DNA from: Hufsiella ginkgonis
GTDB taxonomy: Bacteria > Bacteroidota > Bacteroidia > Sphingobacteriales > Sphingobacteriaceae
NCBI RefSeq assembly: GCF_009834915.1
Contig: NZ_WVHS01000002.1
Coordinates: forward strand, 1,178,001-1,242,000
Length of the DNA stretch: 64,000 nucleotides
Direction of reading: 5' to 3'
Shown here: positions 17,916 through 26,961 of the stretch, one piece after another
Layout of the letters: the number at the start of each line of letters is the position of its first letter
How positions within the stretch are numbered: the stretch's first letter is position 1
The notes under the pieces: generated by a model
Seen by the model: the letters and a program-made list of their open reading frames with translations, nothing else
Told to the model about the DNA's origin: nothing
The model's database searches: none
Translations under genes and position numbers: made by a program

Positions 17916-18586
17916 TTCTTTTTGAAATAATGAAAGAACAAAAGGTTGGTAAGCAGCAGGGCCATCAGGTAGAAATGGTCTTCCAACGGAATGCTGCCCA
18001 CCCTGGCGCCCATGTTTTCGGCATCGTTATACAGTACTACGGGGATGGAGGTCAGCAAGCCGTTCACGATGTAAAAAGGCAGCAGCGAAACCAGGTATGC
18101 ACGGTAAAACCGGTTAAGAAAAGTTACCCGGAGGATAAAGCACGCGTAGAACAGCAAAGCCAGCAGCAGCGAAAATGTAACCACCGTATACACACTGCCG
18201 CGAAACACCAATACCAGCACCAGCGATACCCCCATCAGCGCAAAGCTGACATACCTGCCCGGGCCTAGCGGCATGGGCTTGTTAAAGTAATGATTTAAGC
18301 ACGCATAGATAAATATACAGGAGAAAGGCACCGTGAAAAAGAACAGGATCTCTTCCAGCGGAAGCCGGTATAAATAGATACCGACGATATATTCCGGGTT
18401 AAAGGTCCATACACCCGTAAGCGTGAATACATAGTCCCAAACCAGGAACAGGCATCCGGAGAGGAAAAGCCCCGGGAAAATAAACTTCCAGTTTTTGTAA
18501 AATGCCACACGTTTATCAAACGAAAGCGCCACCGGGAACAACACGGTCAGGAAGTTGATCAGCAGGTAGGTATACTGTTTATCCAT
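17912..18586 (-). CDS. Lycopene cyclase, fused CrtYcd type
   Basis: 224 residues with six or seven transmembrane helices and an internal duplication typical of fused heterodimeric-type lycopene cyclases: PLEE at residues 76-79 (LYRLPLEEILFFF) and PLED at 200-203 (GSIPLEDHFYLMALLL). The enzyme closes the ends of lycopene to beta-rings in the cytoplasmic membrane, giving gamma- and beta-carotene. Full length for a fused CrtYc-CrtYd. It lies in the minus operon crtB - unknown membrane-anchored protein - crtYcd - b5-like; its start overlaps the end of the unknown gene by 8 bp. No carotene hydroxylase or ketolase is seen nearby. Confidence 0.88.
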   Translation of the reverse strand: MDKQYTYLLINFLTVLFPVALSFDKRVAFYKNWKFIFPGLFLSGCLFLVWDYVFTLTGVWTFNPEYIVGIYLYRLPLEEILFFFTVPFSCIFIYACLNHYFNKPMPLGPGRYVSFALMGVSLVLVLVFRGSVYTVVTFSLLLALLFYACFILRVTFLNRFYRAYLVSLLPFYIVNGLLTSIPVVLYNDAENMGARVGSIPLEDHFYLMALLLTNLLFFHYFKKK

Positions 18587-19193
18587 CGGCCATCGCTTTT
18601 TTCAACAGGGTGATCTCTTCGGCGGTACAGCGTTTCGTATCGATCATAAATTCCAGCAGGTGGTTGATGAGCAGCCTATCCATCGACCCGAATTGTCTTT
18701 TCACCGCCAGGGCGATGAGCTGCCGGCGGTCTTCTTCCAGCTCTTTACTGTAGCCCAGAAAAGCAGGCACGAAATGCTGCAGCGAAAACCGCAGGAACCT
18801 GATCTCGAAATTATCCGGGTTGGCCTTTACCGCCGCGCTAAGCGTTTTGCTGCCTTGTTTCAAGTAGCTGAGCTTCTTATATGGGTTCCAGGCATACCGG
18901 GCCTTTAAGGCCTGCGCAGAGCCATAATAAGCCATCAATACCGGCTCGGCAGGTTTAAGGCCGTTGAGTTTATCGTAAAACTTGTCGGCAGCCGCCGGAT
19001 TGTTTACCGCTACGTAAAACTCTTCGCGAACTTGCTTAATGTCTTCAGGGCTATGCCGGGCTGCCTTGAACCCCACGGCCATCAACCAGCAGCACATTAA
19101 TAAAATCCCGCACAAAAGCCGGTACCCCGCAACCGGAAACCAACGGCCTGCCGCGGGCTGATAACCGGCCTCTGACAACCGATAGTTTTTCAC
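18579..19193 (-). CDS. Unknown membrane-anchored protein of the carotenoid cluster
   Basis: About 204 residues. I place the start at the GTG at 19193, which overlaps the crtB stop as GTGA, the usual coupled arrangement; an ATG at 19232 would overlap crtB by 43 bp and is less likely. A single hydrophobic helix (GYRLLCGILLMCCWLMAVGF) near residues 24-43 is followed by a helical soluble region (EEFYVAVNNPAAADKFYDKL ... LMAYYGSAQALKARYAWNPYKKL) resembling a helical-repeat fold. No known catalytic motif. Being sandwiched between crtB and the cyclase suggests a part in carotenoid synthesis or localisation, but this is only context. Confidence 0.7.
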   Translation of the reverse strand: MKNYRLSEAGYQPAAGRWFPVAGYRLLCGILLMCCWLMAVGFKAARHSPEDIKQVREEFYVAVNNPAAADKFYDKLNGLKPAEPVLMAYYGSAQALKARYAWNPYKKLSYLKQGSKTLSAAVKANPDNFEIRFLRFSLQHFVPAFLGYSKELEEDRRQLIALAVKRQFGSMDRLLINHLLEFMIDTKRCTAEEITLLKKAMADG

Positions 19194-20029
19194 AACATCC
19201 GCTCCTTCACCAGCGCGTTTGCCATCAGCCACACCTTACGCCTGTCTGATACCCTTATGCGGCATTCGGTTACCGCTGCGGCCGGCAACTGCCTGATCTT
19301 GCTAAAAAGCCCCAGGTAATAGGTATAAGCGATGTACACACCCTTACGGGCGCATTCCGGTAATTGCCGGATCCCCTCCAGCGCAGTGTTAAAATCCTGC
19401 TGGATATCCTGCTCGATGTGATGTTTATCCGCCTCGTTAAAATACTTAAAATCCACCCCTGGGAAGTAGATCCTGCCGCGTTCCTCGTAATCCGCCCGGA
19501 TATCGCGCAAAAAGTTCACCTTCTGGAAAGCCGACCCGAGGCTCATGGCATGGGGCTTGAGATGACCGAACAGCCGGTTGTCGCCTTCGCAAAATACGTA
19601 CAGGCACATCAGGCCTACCACCTCCGCCGAGCCGTAAATGTAACTGCGATACCCTTCGGGTGAATAGATGGTGCGGTGAAGGTCCATCTCCATCGAATCG
19701 AGGAACGAGCCGACCAGGTGATGATCAATGCTGTAACGGTTCACCACGCATTGAAAAGCGTGAAGTACCGGGTTGAGGCTCAACCCTTTATTAATCGACT
19801 CGAACGCTTCGGCCCTGAAGCTGCCGAGCATGGCAGCCTGGTCGTGGCTGTGAAAGGTATCCACGATCTCGTCGGCGCACCGTACGAATGCGTAAATGGC
19901 ATACACGGGGTTGTGCAGCTTGCGGTCGAACGCCCGGATCCCATGGCTAAAAGAGGTACTGTATTTCCGGGTAATTACCTTGCAGCATGCAAAACATGCT
20001 TCATCATATAGTTCATTGTTCACCCGCAT
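19190..20029 (-). CDS. crtB: Phytoene synthase
   Basis: 279 residues of the squalene/phytoene synthase family. The first aspartate-rich motif DEIVD is at 53-57, and the second is in NFLRDIRADYEERGRIYFP near 190. YSTSFSHGIRAF near 23 and ADEIVDTFHSH match CrtB/HpnC-type enzymes; the neighbouring crtI and lycopene cyclase decide for CrtB. It condenses two geranylgeranyl diphosphates to phytoene at the membrane. Divergent from crtI. A perfect -7-like box (TAAATTTG, 20042 to 20035 on minus) lies only five bases before the ATG, suggesting a very short or absent leader. Confidence 0.92.
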   Translation of the reverse strand: MRVNNELYDEACFACCKVITRKYSTSFSHGIRAFDRKLHNPVYAIYAFVRCADEIVDTFHSHDQAAMLGSFRAEAFESINKGLSLNPVLHAFQCVVNRYSIDHHLVGSFLDSMEMDLHRTIYSPEGYRSYIYGSAEVVGLMCLYVFCEGDNRLFGHLKPHAMSLGSAFQKVNFLRDIRADYEERGRIYFPGVDFKYFNEADKHHIEQDIQQDFNTALEGIRQLPECARKGVYIAYTYYLGLFSKIRQLPAAAVTECRIRVSDRRKVWLMANALVKERML

Positions 20030-20034
20030 TCCTC

Positions 20035-20042
20035 CAAATTTA
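20035..20042 (-). promoter_or_regulatory. Putative -7 box of crtB
   Basis: TAAATTTG on the minus strand matches the Bacteroidetes -7 consensus TAnnTTTG and ends five bases before the crtB ATG. I found no TTTG at the expected -33 position, so this rests on the -7 element and position only. Confidence 0.35.
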
Positions 20043-20146
20043 CTGAATTGACTAAATTTACCATCACGTTATCTTGATTTACATGAACACTACCGCCATC
20101 CTTATTGTTCGTTACCTGGTATTTATCGTTGTTTATTCCTTTTTCC

Positions 20147-21631
20147 TTGTATAAGATCGCCATCATCGGCTCCGGCTTTTCCTCGCTTTCTGCTGCCGCA
20201 ATCCTTGCGCGGGAAGGCTTTGAAGTAACTATTTACGAAAAAAATGACCAGCCGGGTGGAAGGGCACGAACCTGGGAAAGCGGGGGCTTCTGTTTCGATA
20301 TGGGCCCGAGCTGGTACTGGATGCCGGAAGTATTCGAAAATTATTTTGCCCTCTTCGGCAAAAAGGTGAGCGATTATTACCGCCTTGTGCGGATCGACCC
20401 TTCCTACCGGGTATGGTTTGCCAAAAATGACGCGATCGACGTTCCTGCCGGCATGGCCGAACTGGAACAATTATTTGAAGCCGTCGAACCTGGAAGCACC
20501 CCTTCGCTAAAAAAGTTCCTTGAAGAGGCCGCTTACAAATACCGGGTGAGCATGCAAGACTACGTTTTCAGGCCCTCGCTTTCCATCCTGGAGTTCCTGG
20601 AGCCCCGGTTACTTATCCAGGCGCTGCGCATCGAACTGCTCACGAGCATGCGCAAACACGTGCGAAAGTACTTTAAAGATCCACGCCTGGTGAGCCTGCT
20701 CGAATTTCCCGTGCTTTTCCTGGGGGCCACGCCGCAAAACACACCCGCCATGTACAGCCTGATGAATTATGCCGACCTCGTTCTCGGTACCTGGTACCCC
20801 ATGGGAGGAATGCACCAGGTAGTAAACGCAATGGTGAGCGTCGCTGCGGCGCAAGGCGTTAAGTTCCGGTTAAACACCGCTGTTAAACACATCGTGGTAA
20901 CAGGCGATAAAGCTTCCGCGATAGAAACAGACCAGGGGATCTTCCAGGCAGACCTCGTACTTTCCGGTGCAGATTACGAGCACACCGACCAGCAGCTGCT
21001 TGCCGGGAAGTTTCGCGGTTACAGCACCCGCTACTGGGAATCGAGGACGTTGTCGCCTTCCTGCCTTATCTTTTACCTCGGGATCAACAAGAAACTTAGT
21101 GATGCGCGTCATCACCAATTGTTCTTCGACCAGGACTTCGGACGCCATGCGCACGAGATCTATGAACAGCCTGTATGGCCATCGAAACCCCTTTTTTATG
21201 TTTCCTGCTCCTCTGTTACGGATCCGGGCGTAGCGCCGGCCGGGTGTGAGAACCTGTTCTTTCTTATGCCGCTGGCCCCGGGCCTCCCCGATAACGACGA
21301 GCTCCGCGAAAAATATTTCGAAATAATGATCACCCGGTTTGAAACCGTGACCGGAGAGAGGATCAGGGACAGCATCATGGTAAAACGAAGCTATGCCTTA
21401 AATGACTTTACGACCGATTACCATTCGTTTAAAGGAAATGCGTACGGGTTGGCCAACACGCTGCTTCAAACAGCTTTCCTAAAGCCCAAAATGCGTTCGA
21501 AAAAGGTCAAAAATCTTTTTTATACCGGGCAACTGACGGTGCCGGGACCGGGAGTACCCCCGGCGATCATTTCGGGACAGGTGGCGGCAAAGGAAGTGAT
21601 CAGGTATCTTAAGGGTAAACAGCGGGAGTGA
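20147..21631 (+). CDS. crtI: Phytoene desaturase
   Basis: 494 residues when started at the TTG at 20147, which places the FAD-binding GSGFSSLSAAA a few residues from the N terminus as usual; a longer frame from 20105 adds 14 unlikely residues. After the dinucleotide fold come EKNDQPGGRARTWESGGF and FDMGPSWYWMPEVFE, and the C terminus has the CrtI signature FYTGQLTVPGPGVPPAIISG. It desaturates phytoene stepwise towards lycopene using FAD at the membrane. Divergent from crtB; together with crtB and the cyclase it supplies the route from GGPP to a cyclic carotene. I see no strong promoter match. Confidence 0.9.
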   Translation: MYKIAIIGSGFSSLSAAAILAREGFEVTIYEKNDQPGGRARTWESGGFCFDMGPSWYWMPEVFENYFALFGKKVSDYYRLVRIDPSYRVWFAKNDAIDVPAGMAELEQLFEAVEPGSTPSLKKFLEEAAYKYRVSMQDYVFRPSLSILEFLEPRLLIQALRIELLTSMRKHVRKYFKDPRLVSLLEFPVLFLGATPQNTPAMYSLMNYADLVLGTWYPMGGMHQVVNAMVSVAAAQGVKFRLNTAVKHIVVTGDKASAIETDQGIFQADLVLSGADYEHTDQQLLAGKFRGYSTRYWESRTLSPSCLIFYLGINKKLSDARHHQLFFDQDFGRHAHEIYEQPVWPSKPLFYVSCSSVTDPGVAPAGCENLFFLMPLAPGLPDNDELREKYFEIMITRFETVTGERIRDSIMVKRSYALNDFTTDYHSFKGNAYGLANTLLQTAFLKPKMRSKKVKNLFYTGQLTVPGPGVPPAIISGQVAAKEVIRYLKGKQRE

Positions 21632-21680
21632 GCTCTATAGACTTTGCGCTGCCCGGCCCGGGTACCTCTAAAACAGATAA

Positions 21681-21706
21681 AGCGCCAGGTTGGGATCCTG
21701 CGCGCT
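21681..21706. terminator. Stem-loop between convergent crtI and sigma factor genes
   Basis: AGCGCCAGG (21681-21689) pairs with CCTG and GCGCT (21697-21706) with one bulged C, giving a GC-rich hairpin with a 7-nt loop. It sits between the ends of two convergent genes and probably terminates both, although there is no long T tract. Confidence 0.5.
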
Positions 21707-21736
21707 TCATATGATGAGTTTAGAAAAGGGGGCTGA

Positions 21737-22276
21737 TTAATCGATCTCTGCGTACACCGGTTTTTTTACGCCGTTATCATACGGCTTCAAGCTTTTCTTA
21801 AGCAGCTTGCGGGCAACGTGGATCCTTGTTTTTACGGTTCCGATCGGGATGTTCAGGTGATCGGCAATTTCGTGGTACTTGTGTCCTTCGAAATACATGC
21901 TGAATGGCACATAATATTCTTCGGGCAGTTTTCCAAGCGCCATCTTGATATCGTCCATGATGAATTTCGATTCACCCTGGTTCTTGGTAGAGCTGAACAC
22001 GAGGTTAGCGGATGAAATCTCTTCTGATTTGGTCACAAAAGAGCTGATCTTTACAAACCTGCGGTAGTTATTAATGAAGGTGTTCTTCATAATGGTATAG
22101 AGCCATCCTTTAAGATTGGTACCTTCTTTAAACTTGTTATAGTAAGTTATGGCTTTCAGCATGGTATCCTGTACCAGGTCGTTGGCATCATCTGCATCAT
22201 GTGTAAAATGTAAAGCGTACATTTTCAGGGAGCTGGTCTGGCGCATTACCATGGTGTTGAATTCGATCTTTGTCAT
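21737..22276 (-). CDS. ECF-type RNA polymerase sigma factor
   Basis: 179 residues with sigma region 2 (HDADDANDLVQDTMLKAITYYNKF near 25-50, then NLKGWLYTIMKNTFINNYRR) and region 4 (LPEEYYVPFSMYFEGHKYHEIADHLNIPIGTVKTRIHVARKLL near 115-160). A long linker with KSEEISSANL lies between. No anti-sigma gene is adjacent, unlike FecI-type systems. The closeness to the carotenoid genes (convergent with crtI) makes a link to light or stress control of carotenoids thinkable, but not shown. The product is complete. Confidence 0.88.
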   Translation of the reverse strand: MTKIEFNTMVMRQTSSLKMYALHFTHDADDANDLVQDTMLKAITYYNKFKEGTNLKGWLYTIMKNTFINNYRRFVKISSFVTKSEEISSANLVFSSTKNQGESKFIMDDIKMALGKLPEEYYVPFSMYFEGHKYHEIADHLNIPIGTVKTRIHVARKLLKKSLKPYDNGVKKPVYAEID

Positions 22277-22438
22277 AATGTTAGAGGTCAGGTGATGTCA
22301 AACAATCTTTTTTTATTCAGGCGTACTTTCCGGCCTGTGATCGTTTTAATACAACAACTATGCAAATGAGCAGAAACGAGTACTTTTCCCGGTAAAGACG
22401 GGTATTAATACCGTATAGAGAAACCGGGACCGGCAAGG

Positions 22439-23455
22439 CTAAAAGACGTTTACTTCCCTTTCGAGGGTAATGCCAAAATGTTTTTCCACATCCTGGATGA
22501 TTGCGGCAGACAGGTTATAAACATCTATTCCTGAGGCGTTTCCATAATTAACAAGTACCAGGGCCTGGTTTTTCCAGGTACCGGTTTCGTTGATTTTTAC
22601 ACCTTTCCAGCCAATTTTTTCAATTAACCAGCCTGCGGAGAGTTTTTCCATGCCATCGGATACAGAAAAATGTACAATGTCTGGAAAAGCAGACTGTAAC
22701 TGTCTGAATTTGTCTACCTCGATGACCGGATTTTTAAAAAAGCTGCCGGCGTTGCCGATGGTTGAGGGATCGGGAAGCTTGCTGACGCGAATGGCAGACA
22801 CTATATTTGAGATGTCGCTGATGGTAGGGTGCGCTATGCCGCGATTACCAAGCTCCTGCGCGATTGCGCCGTAACTGGTATTGATGGCGGATCGGCGCGA
22901 TAAGCGATAGGTGACCGCCGTAATGATGTATTGTCCTTTGACCCGGCTTTTGAAAATGCTGTCGCGATAGCCGAACTGGCAGTCTTCGTTTGTAAAATGC
23001 CGTGTCTCTCGGGTTTTTATCTCGAAAGCCTCACAGGAATGGAGCACATCTTTGATCTCTACGCCGTAGGCACCGATATTCTGGATCGGTGAAGCCCCTA
23101 CAGAGCCGGGGATCAGGCTTAAGTTTTCCACACCGGCAAACCCGTGATCCACGCAGTAATTAACAAAATCGTTCCATATCACCCCGGCGCCTGCGGTAAC
23201 AAACAGGTCGTCGCCGTTTTCCACATAATTGATCCCGGGAATATTGATCTTTATTAACAATCCATCGAAATCCTGCGTGAACAGGATATTGCTGCCGCCT
23301 CCCAATACCAGTCGCGGAACGCTGAGCCATTGCGGATCACTAAAAAGCTCCTGCAGGTCGCCCTCCTCATTGATCTCCACGAACCAACGGCAAGAGGCCG
23401 CCACGCCAAACGTGTTCAGGTTTTTCAGGGAGTAATGCTCGTGTATGGGGATCAT
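22439..23455 (-). CDS. murB: UDP-N-acetylmuramate dehydrogenase
   Basis: 338 residues of the long (E. coli-like, type I) MurB form. FAD-binding elements: RLVLGGGSNILFT near 48-60, GVENLSLIPGSVGASPIQNIGAYG near 110-133, and the C-terminal GSFFKNPVI and SAGWLIEKIGWKG segments; the catalytic Ser lies in GNAGSFFKNP. The enzyme reduces UDP-GlcNAc-enolpyruvate to UDP-MurNAc in peptidoglycan synthesis in the cytoplasm. Separated from lpd by a palindromic repeat. A weak ACGGTATTAATACCCGT dyad follows the gene. Confidence 0.95.
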   Translation of the reverse strand: MIPIHEHYSLKNLNTFGVAASCRWFVEINEEGDLQELFSDPQWLSVPRLVLGGGSNILFTQDFDGLLIKINIPGINYVENGDDLFVTAGAGVIWNDFVNYCVDHGFAGVENLSLIPGSVGASPIQNIGAYGVEIKDVLHSCEAFEIKTRETRHFTNEDCQFGYRDSIFKSRVKGQYIITAVTYRLSRRSAINTSYGAIAQELGNRGIAHPTISDISNIVSAIRVSKLPDPSTIGNAGSFFKNPVIEVDKFRQLQSAFPDIVHFSVSDGMEKLSAGWLIEKIGWKGVKINETGTWKNQALVLVNYGNASGIDVYNLSAAIIQDVEKHFGITLEREVNVF

Positions 23456-23470
23456 TGGTTGTCAGTTATC

Positions 23471-23552
23471 AGTGATCAGTTGTCAGTTGTCAGTTATGAG
23501 TTCCGTAGGCGCGTAGCAGGGACTGACCACTGATAACTGATCGCTGATCACT
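23471..23552. repeat. Intergenic palindromic repeat (family member B)
   Basis: About 33-nt imperfect arms, 23471-23503 (AGTGATCAGTTGTCAGTTGT...) and 23519-23552 (...CACTGATAACTGATCGCTGA...), enclose the loop GTAGGCGCGTAGCA. Extra GTCAGTTATC units precede it. It fills the space between the lpd stop, which lies at its right edge, and murB. Confidence 0.7.
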
Positions 23553-24954
23553 AAATATGTATAGGTCTTTTCGCGGTAGCTGCCAATGCGGCCTCTTTAA
23601 GCGCTTCGGTATAGGTAGGATGTGCGTGGCTGATCCGGCCGAGGTCTTCGGCGGAGGCCCGGAACTCCATAGCGACAACCGCTTCTGCGATCATATCGGC
23701 AGCACGGGGACCGATGATATGTACACCCAGCACCTCGTCGGTAGAGGCGTCTGCCAGCACTTTTACAAAACCGTCGGTATCCATGCTCGCCCGCGCCCGC
23801 CCGCTGGCTTTGAACGGGAACGAACCTGCTTTATAAGCGGTCCCTTTCTCCTTCAGTTGCTCTTCGGTATACCCTACGCTGGCCACTTCCGGCCAGGTAT
23901 AGACCACACCAGGGATGAGGTTATAATTAATATGCGGTTTCTGACCGGCAATGGTTTCCGCTACAAATACGCCTTCCTCTTCTGCTTTATGGGCGAGCAT
24001 GGCGCCTTTTATTACGTCGCCGATGGCGTATACCCCTTTCACCGAGGTTTCGAGGTGGTCGTTCACGGTGATCTTTTTACCGCGTTCTTCCGCGGCAAGG
24101 CCGATATTTTCGAGACCCAGGCCTTCTGAGTACGCCGTTCTGCCTACTGCTACGATACAGTAATCGCCTTCTACCGTTACTTTTCCGCCGTTAGGACTAT
24201 CGGCCGTAACGGTTACTTTTTTTCCTTTCACGGTTGCGCCGGTCACCTTGTGACTGAGCAGGAATTCGAAACCGATCCTGGTCAGCGATTTCTGAAGCTC
24301 TTTGCCCAGCGATCTGTCCATGGTAGCGATGATCGAGTCGAGGAATTCGATCACGGTCACTTTCGCGCCAAGGCGTGCATATACGGAGCCAAGCTCGAGG
24401 CCGATCACACCGCCGCCGATCACCACCAGGTGCTTGGGTACTTCGGGCAGGTTAAGGGCTTCGGTAGAAGTGATTATCCTCTTTTTATCGATCGGGAGAA
24501 AAGGCAGCGCCGTAGGTTTGGAACCTGTGGCGATGATCACGTTCGTGGTGGTGACGGTTTCGGCGGTGCCGTCGCCCTTGGTGATATTGATCGTGTTCTT
24601 ATCTTTAAAAGAGCCAAGGCCCTGGTAACGGGTAATCTTATTTTTCTTGAAAAGGTACTCGATACCGGCCACGTTTTCTGCCACAACCTGGCTTTTCCTA
24701 CTGATCATCTGCGGCAGATCGACCTCCAGGTCTTTCAGCTTAATGCCATGTATACCGAAAGTATGGGCAGCATTGTGGTAATGCTCTGAAGAATCGAGCA
24801 ACGCCTTCGAAGGGATACAACCCACATTGAGACAGGTTCCGCCAACGGCAGCATACTTTTCGATAATAGCGGTTTTTAACCCTAACTGAGCACAGCGGAT
24901 GGCGGCTACATATCCCCCGGGACCACTCCCGATCACTACGACGTCGTATTGCAT
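23551..24954 (-). CDS. lpdA: Dihydrolipoyl dehydrogenase
   Basis: 467 residues from the ATG at 24954 (MQYDVVVIGSGPGGY); an upstream TTG would add eight residues not usual in the family. The redox disulfide is Cys41/Cys46 in GGTCLNVGCIPSK, with FAD and NAD folds (GSGPGG; GGGVIGLELGSVYARLG) and the C-terminal active-site His-Glu in HAHPTYTEALKEA. It reoxidises dihydrolipoamide of the 2-oxoacid dehydrogenase and glycine-cleavage complexes. A good promoter (TTGG - 18 bp - TACCTTTG) lies upstream. Confidence 0.95.
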   Translation of the reverse strand: MQYDVVVIGSGPGGYVAAIRCAQLGLKTAIIEKYAAVGGTCLNVGCIPSKALLDSSEHYHNAAHTFGIHGIKLKDLEVDLPQMISRKSQVVAENVAGIEYLFKKNKITRYQGLGSFKDKNTINITKGDGTAETVTTTNVIIATGSKPTALPFLPIDKKRIITSTEALNLPEVPKHLVVIGGGVIGLELGSVYARLGAKVTVIEFLDSIIATMDRSLGKELQKSLTRIGFEFLLSHKVTGATVKGKKVTVTADSPNGGKVTVEGDYCIVAVGRTAYSEGLGLENIGLAAEERGKKITVNDHLETSVKGVYAIGDVIKGAMLAHKAEEEGVFVAETIAGQKPHINYNLIPGVVYTWPEVASVGYTEEQLKEKGTAYKAGSFPFKASGRARASMDTDGFVKVLADASTDEVLGVHIIGPRAADMIAEAVVAMEFRASAEDLGRISHAHPTYTEALKEAALAATAKRPIHI

Positions 24955-24975
24955 GTAAATAGATTTAATTCGCCG

Positions 24976-25005
24976 CAAAGGTAAGAATTTTCAGGGGCAC
25001 CCCAA
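24976..25005 (-). promoter_or_regulatory. Putative lpdA promoter
   Basis: On the minus strand TTGG (25005-25002) and TACCTTTG (24983-24976) are separated by 18 bp, close to the Bacteroidetes -33/-7 pattern. The start codon is 21 bp downstream of the -7 box. Confidence 0.45.
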
Positions 25006-25095
25006 TTTATGGACCCGGCTTTTGTAACAGAATTAAGATAGACCTGCGCGAAACGGGATTTACTTGTAAATTAGTCCATTCATAACCCTTTATTG

Positions 25096-26961
25096 ATGAA
25101 GAAAACCCTGCTGATAGCACTTATCCTGTTTATTTCCCGCCATCCGGCGTTCGCGCAAAGCCAATACGCCAAAACGAATTACACCAAGAAAGAAGTGTAC
25201 ATCACCATGCGCGATGGCACGAAACTGTTCACCGCGATCTATACGCCTAAAGACGCTTCGGCGCAAAAGAAGTACCCGATGATCATGCAGCGTACCTGCT
25301 ACAGCGTAGCTCCATACGGGGAAGACAAATTTCCTGCAAAACTGGGCCCGTCGGAGATCATGATGAAGGAAGGATATATCGCGGTATACCAGGATGTGCG
25401 CGGACGGTGGAAAAGCGAGGGAAAGTGGACGAACATGACTCCTGTGATCGATGACAAAAAAAGTAAAACCGACGTAGACGAAGGTTCAGACACCTATGAT
25501 ACCGTTGACTGGCTCGTTAAGAACGTAGCTTTTAACAACGGGCGCGTAGGTCAATGGGGGATCTCATACCCAGGATTTTATACCGCCGCCGGGATCCTTT
25601 CCAACCACCCCGCGTTAAAGGCCTCTTCGCCGCAGGCGCCCATTTCTGATTTCTTCTTCGACGATTTTCACCATAACGGTGCATTTCTCGAGAGTTATAT
25701 TTTTACATTCCCCACGTTTGGTGTGCAGAAAACCGATACCACCAGCAAATCGTGGTACAGCCACCAAACCATTAAAACGCCTACCAAAGACGGCTACCAG
25801 TATTTACTCGATATGGGGCCGCTTAAAAATTTCGACCAGTTTTATAAAGATAATTTCTATTGGCAGGAAACGGTAAACCACCCTAATTATGATGAGTTCT
25901 GGCAGAAACGCTCCCTGCCGAAACATTACGGGAAGGTGATGCCCGCAGTAATGGTCGTAGGCGGCATGTTCGATGCGGAAGATCTTACCGGTCCCCTCGC
26001 GATCTACAAGACCATCGCGCAGAAAGACCCTTCGGCCTATAACACCCTGGTGATGGGACCGTTCGGGCATGGCCGCTGGTCGCGCGAAACCGGGCACACC
26101 CTGCATAGCAATGTATACTTTGGCGACAGTATCGCCACGTTTTACCAGCGCAGCATCGAGGCAAAGTTCTTTCATCATTTCCTGAAAGGCAGCGGCGACA
26201 AAAACTCCGGTTTGCCCAACGCTTATATGTTCGACACTGGTAAAAAAGAGTGGAAAACTTTCGATAAATGGCCATCTCCCGCGGCCGTCCACCAGAAAAT
26301 GTTCCTGAACAGTAACGGTAAGCTGGGTACGGCGCCGTCTCCGGCAGCAAGCTTCGTATCTTTTGTCAGCGATCCGCTAAAACCCGTGCCGCATACCGAA
26401 GACAATACCACCACCATGGGCTTTACCCCGCATAATTATATGAGTGAAGACCAGCGATTTGCCGGTAAGAGACCTGACGTATTGGTGTTCCAAACGGAAG
26501 TGCTTACGAACGACGTCACCCTTGGCGGCGAGATCATGTCGCACCTGAAGGTGGCCACTACCGGCACCGATGCCGATTGGATCGTAAAGCTGATCGATGT
26601 TTACCCGCCCGACGAGCCCAATCACGCTTACATGCCGAACAATAATATTTTGCTGGCCAATTACCAGCAGATGGTACGTTCGGAGATCATGCCGGGAAGG
26701 TTCCGTAACAGTTTCGAGAAGCCTGTACCGTTTATTCCTGACCAGAAAACCGACGTAAATTTCAAGCTGCAGGATGTTTTGCACACTTTTAAGAAAGGTC
26801 ACCGCATCATGATACAAGTGCAAAGCACCTGGTTTCCCCTGATGGCGCGTAATCCGCAGAAATTTGTCGCTAATCCTTACAAAGCAAACGAAAGCGACTA
26901 CATAAAGGCCACACATAAGGTGTTTGGCGACAGTTATATTGACTTTGAGATCTTAAAATAA
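25096..26961 (+). CDS. Secreted CocE/NonD family alpha/beta hydrolase
   Basis: 621 residues; the ATG at 25096 follows a TTG that is unlikely to be used. Signal peptide KKTLLIALILFISRHPAFAQ. X-Pro dipeptidyl-peptidase/CocE features: VYITMRDGTKLFTAIYTP, nucleophile in WGISYPGF (Ser near 157), acid Asp in GGMFDAEDLTGP, His in GPFGHGRW, then a jelly-roll C-terminal domain (DVLVFQTEVLTNDVTL, GHRIMIQVQSTWFPL). Relatives hydrolyse esters or amides such as acyl-amino acids or X-Pro peptides; the substrate is unknown. Its stop overlaps the next ATG (TAATG), so it forms an operon with the M1 peptidase. Confidence 0.9.
   Translation: MKKTLLIALILFISRHPAFAQSQYAKTNYTKKEVYITMRDGTKLFTAIYTPKDASAQKKYPMIMQRTCYSVAPYGEDKFPAKLGPSEIMMKEGYIAVYQDVRGRWKSEGKWTNMTPVIDDKKSKTDVDEGSDTYDTVDWLVKNVAFNNGRVGQWGISYPGFYTAAGILSNHPALKASSPQAPISDFFFDDFHHNGAFLESYIFTFPTFGVQKTDTTSKSWYSHQTIKTPTKDGYQYLLDMGPLKNFDQFYKDNFYWQETVNHPNYDEFWQKRSLPKHYGKVMPAVMVVGGMFDAEDLTGPLAIYKTIAQKDPSAYNTLVMGPFGHGRWSRETGHTLHSNVYFGDSIATFYQRSIEAKFFHHFLKGSGDKNSGLPNAYMFDTGKKEWKTFDKWPSPAAVHQKMFLNSNGKLGTAPSPAASFVSFVSDPLKPVPHTEDNTTTMGFTPHNYMSEDQRFAGKRPDVLVFQTEVLTNDVTLGGEIMSHLKVATTGTDADWIVKLIDVYPPDEPNHAYMPNNNILLANYQQMVRSEIMPGRFRNSFEKPVPFIPDQKTDVNFKLQDVLHTFKKGHRIMIQVQSTWFPLMARNPQKFVANPYKANESDYIKATHKVFGDSYIDFEILK

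Noticed and set aside
24250-24789. Plus-strand frame of 179 codons
   Set aside because: Antisense to lpdA, which is unmistakable.
25804-26916. Minus-strand frames of 120-179 codons
   Set aside because: Antisense to the CocE-like hydrolase gene; no motif or signal of their own.
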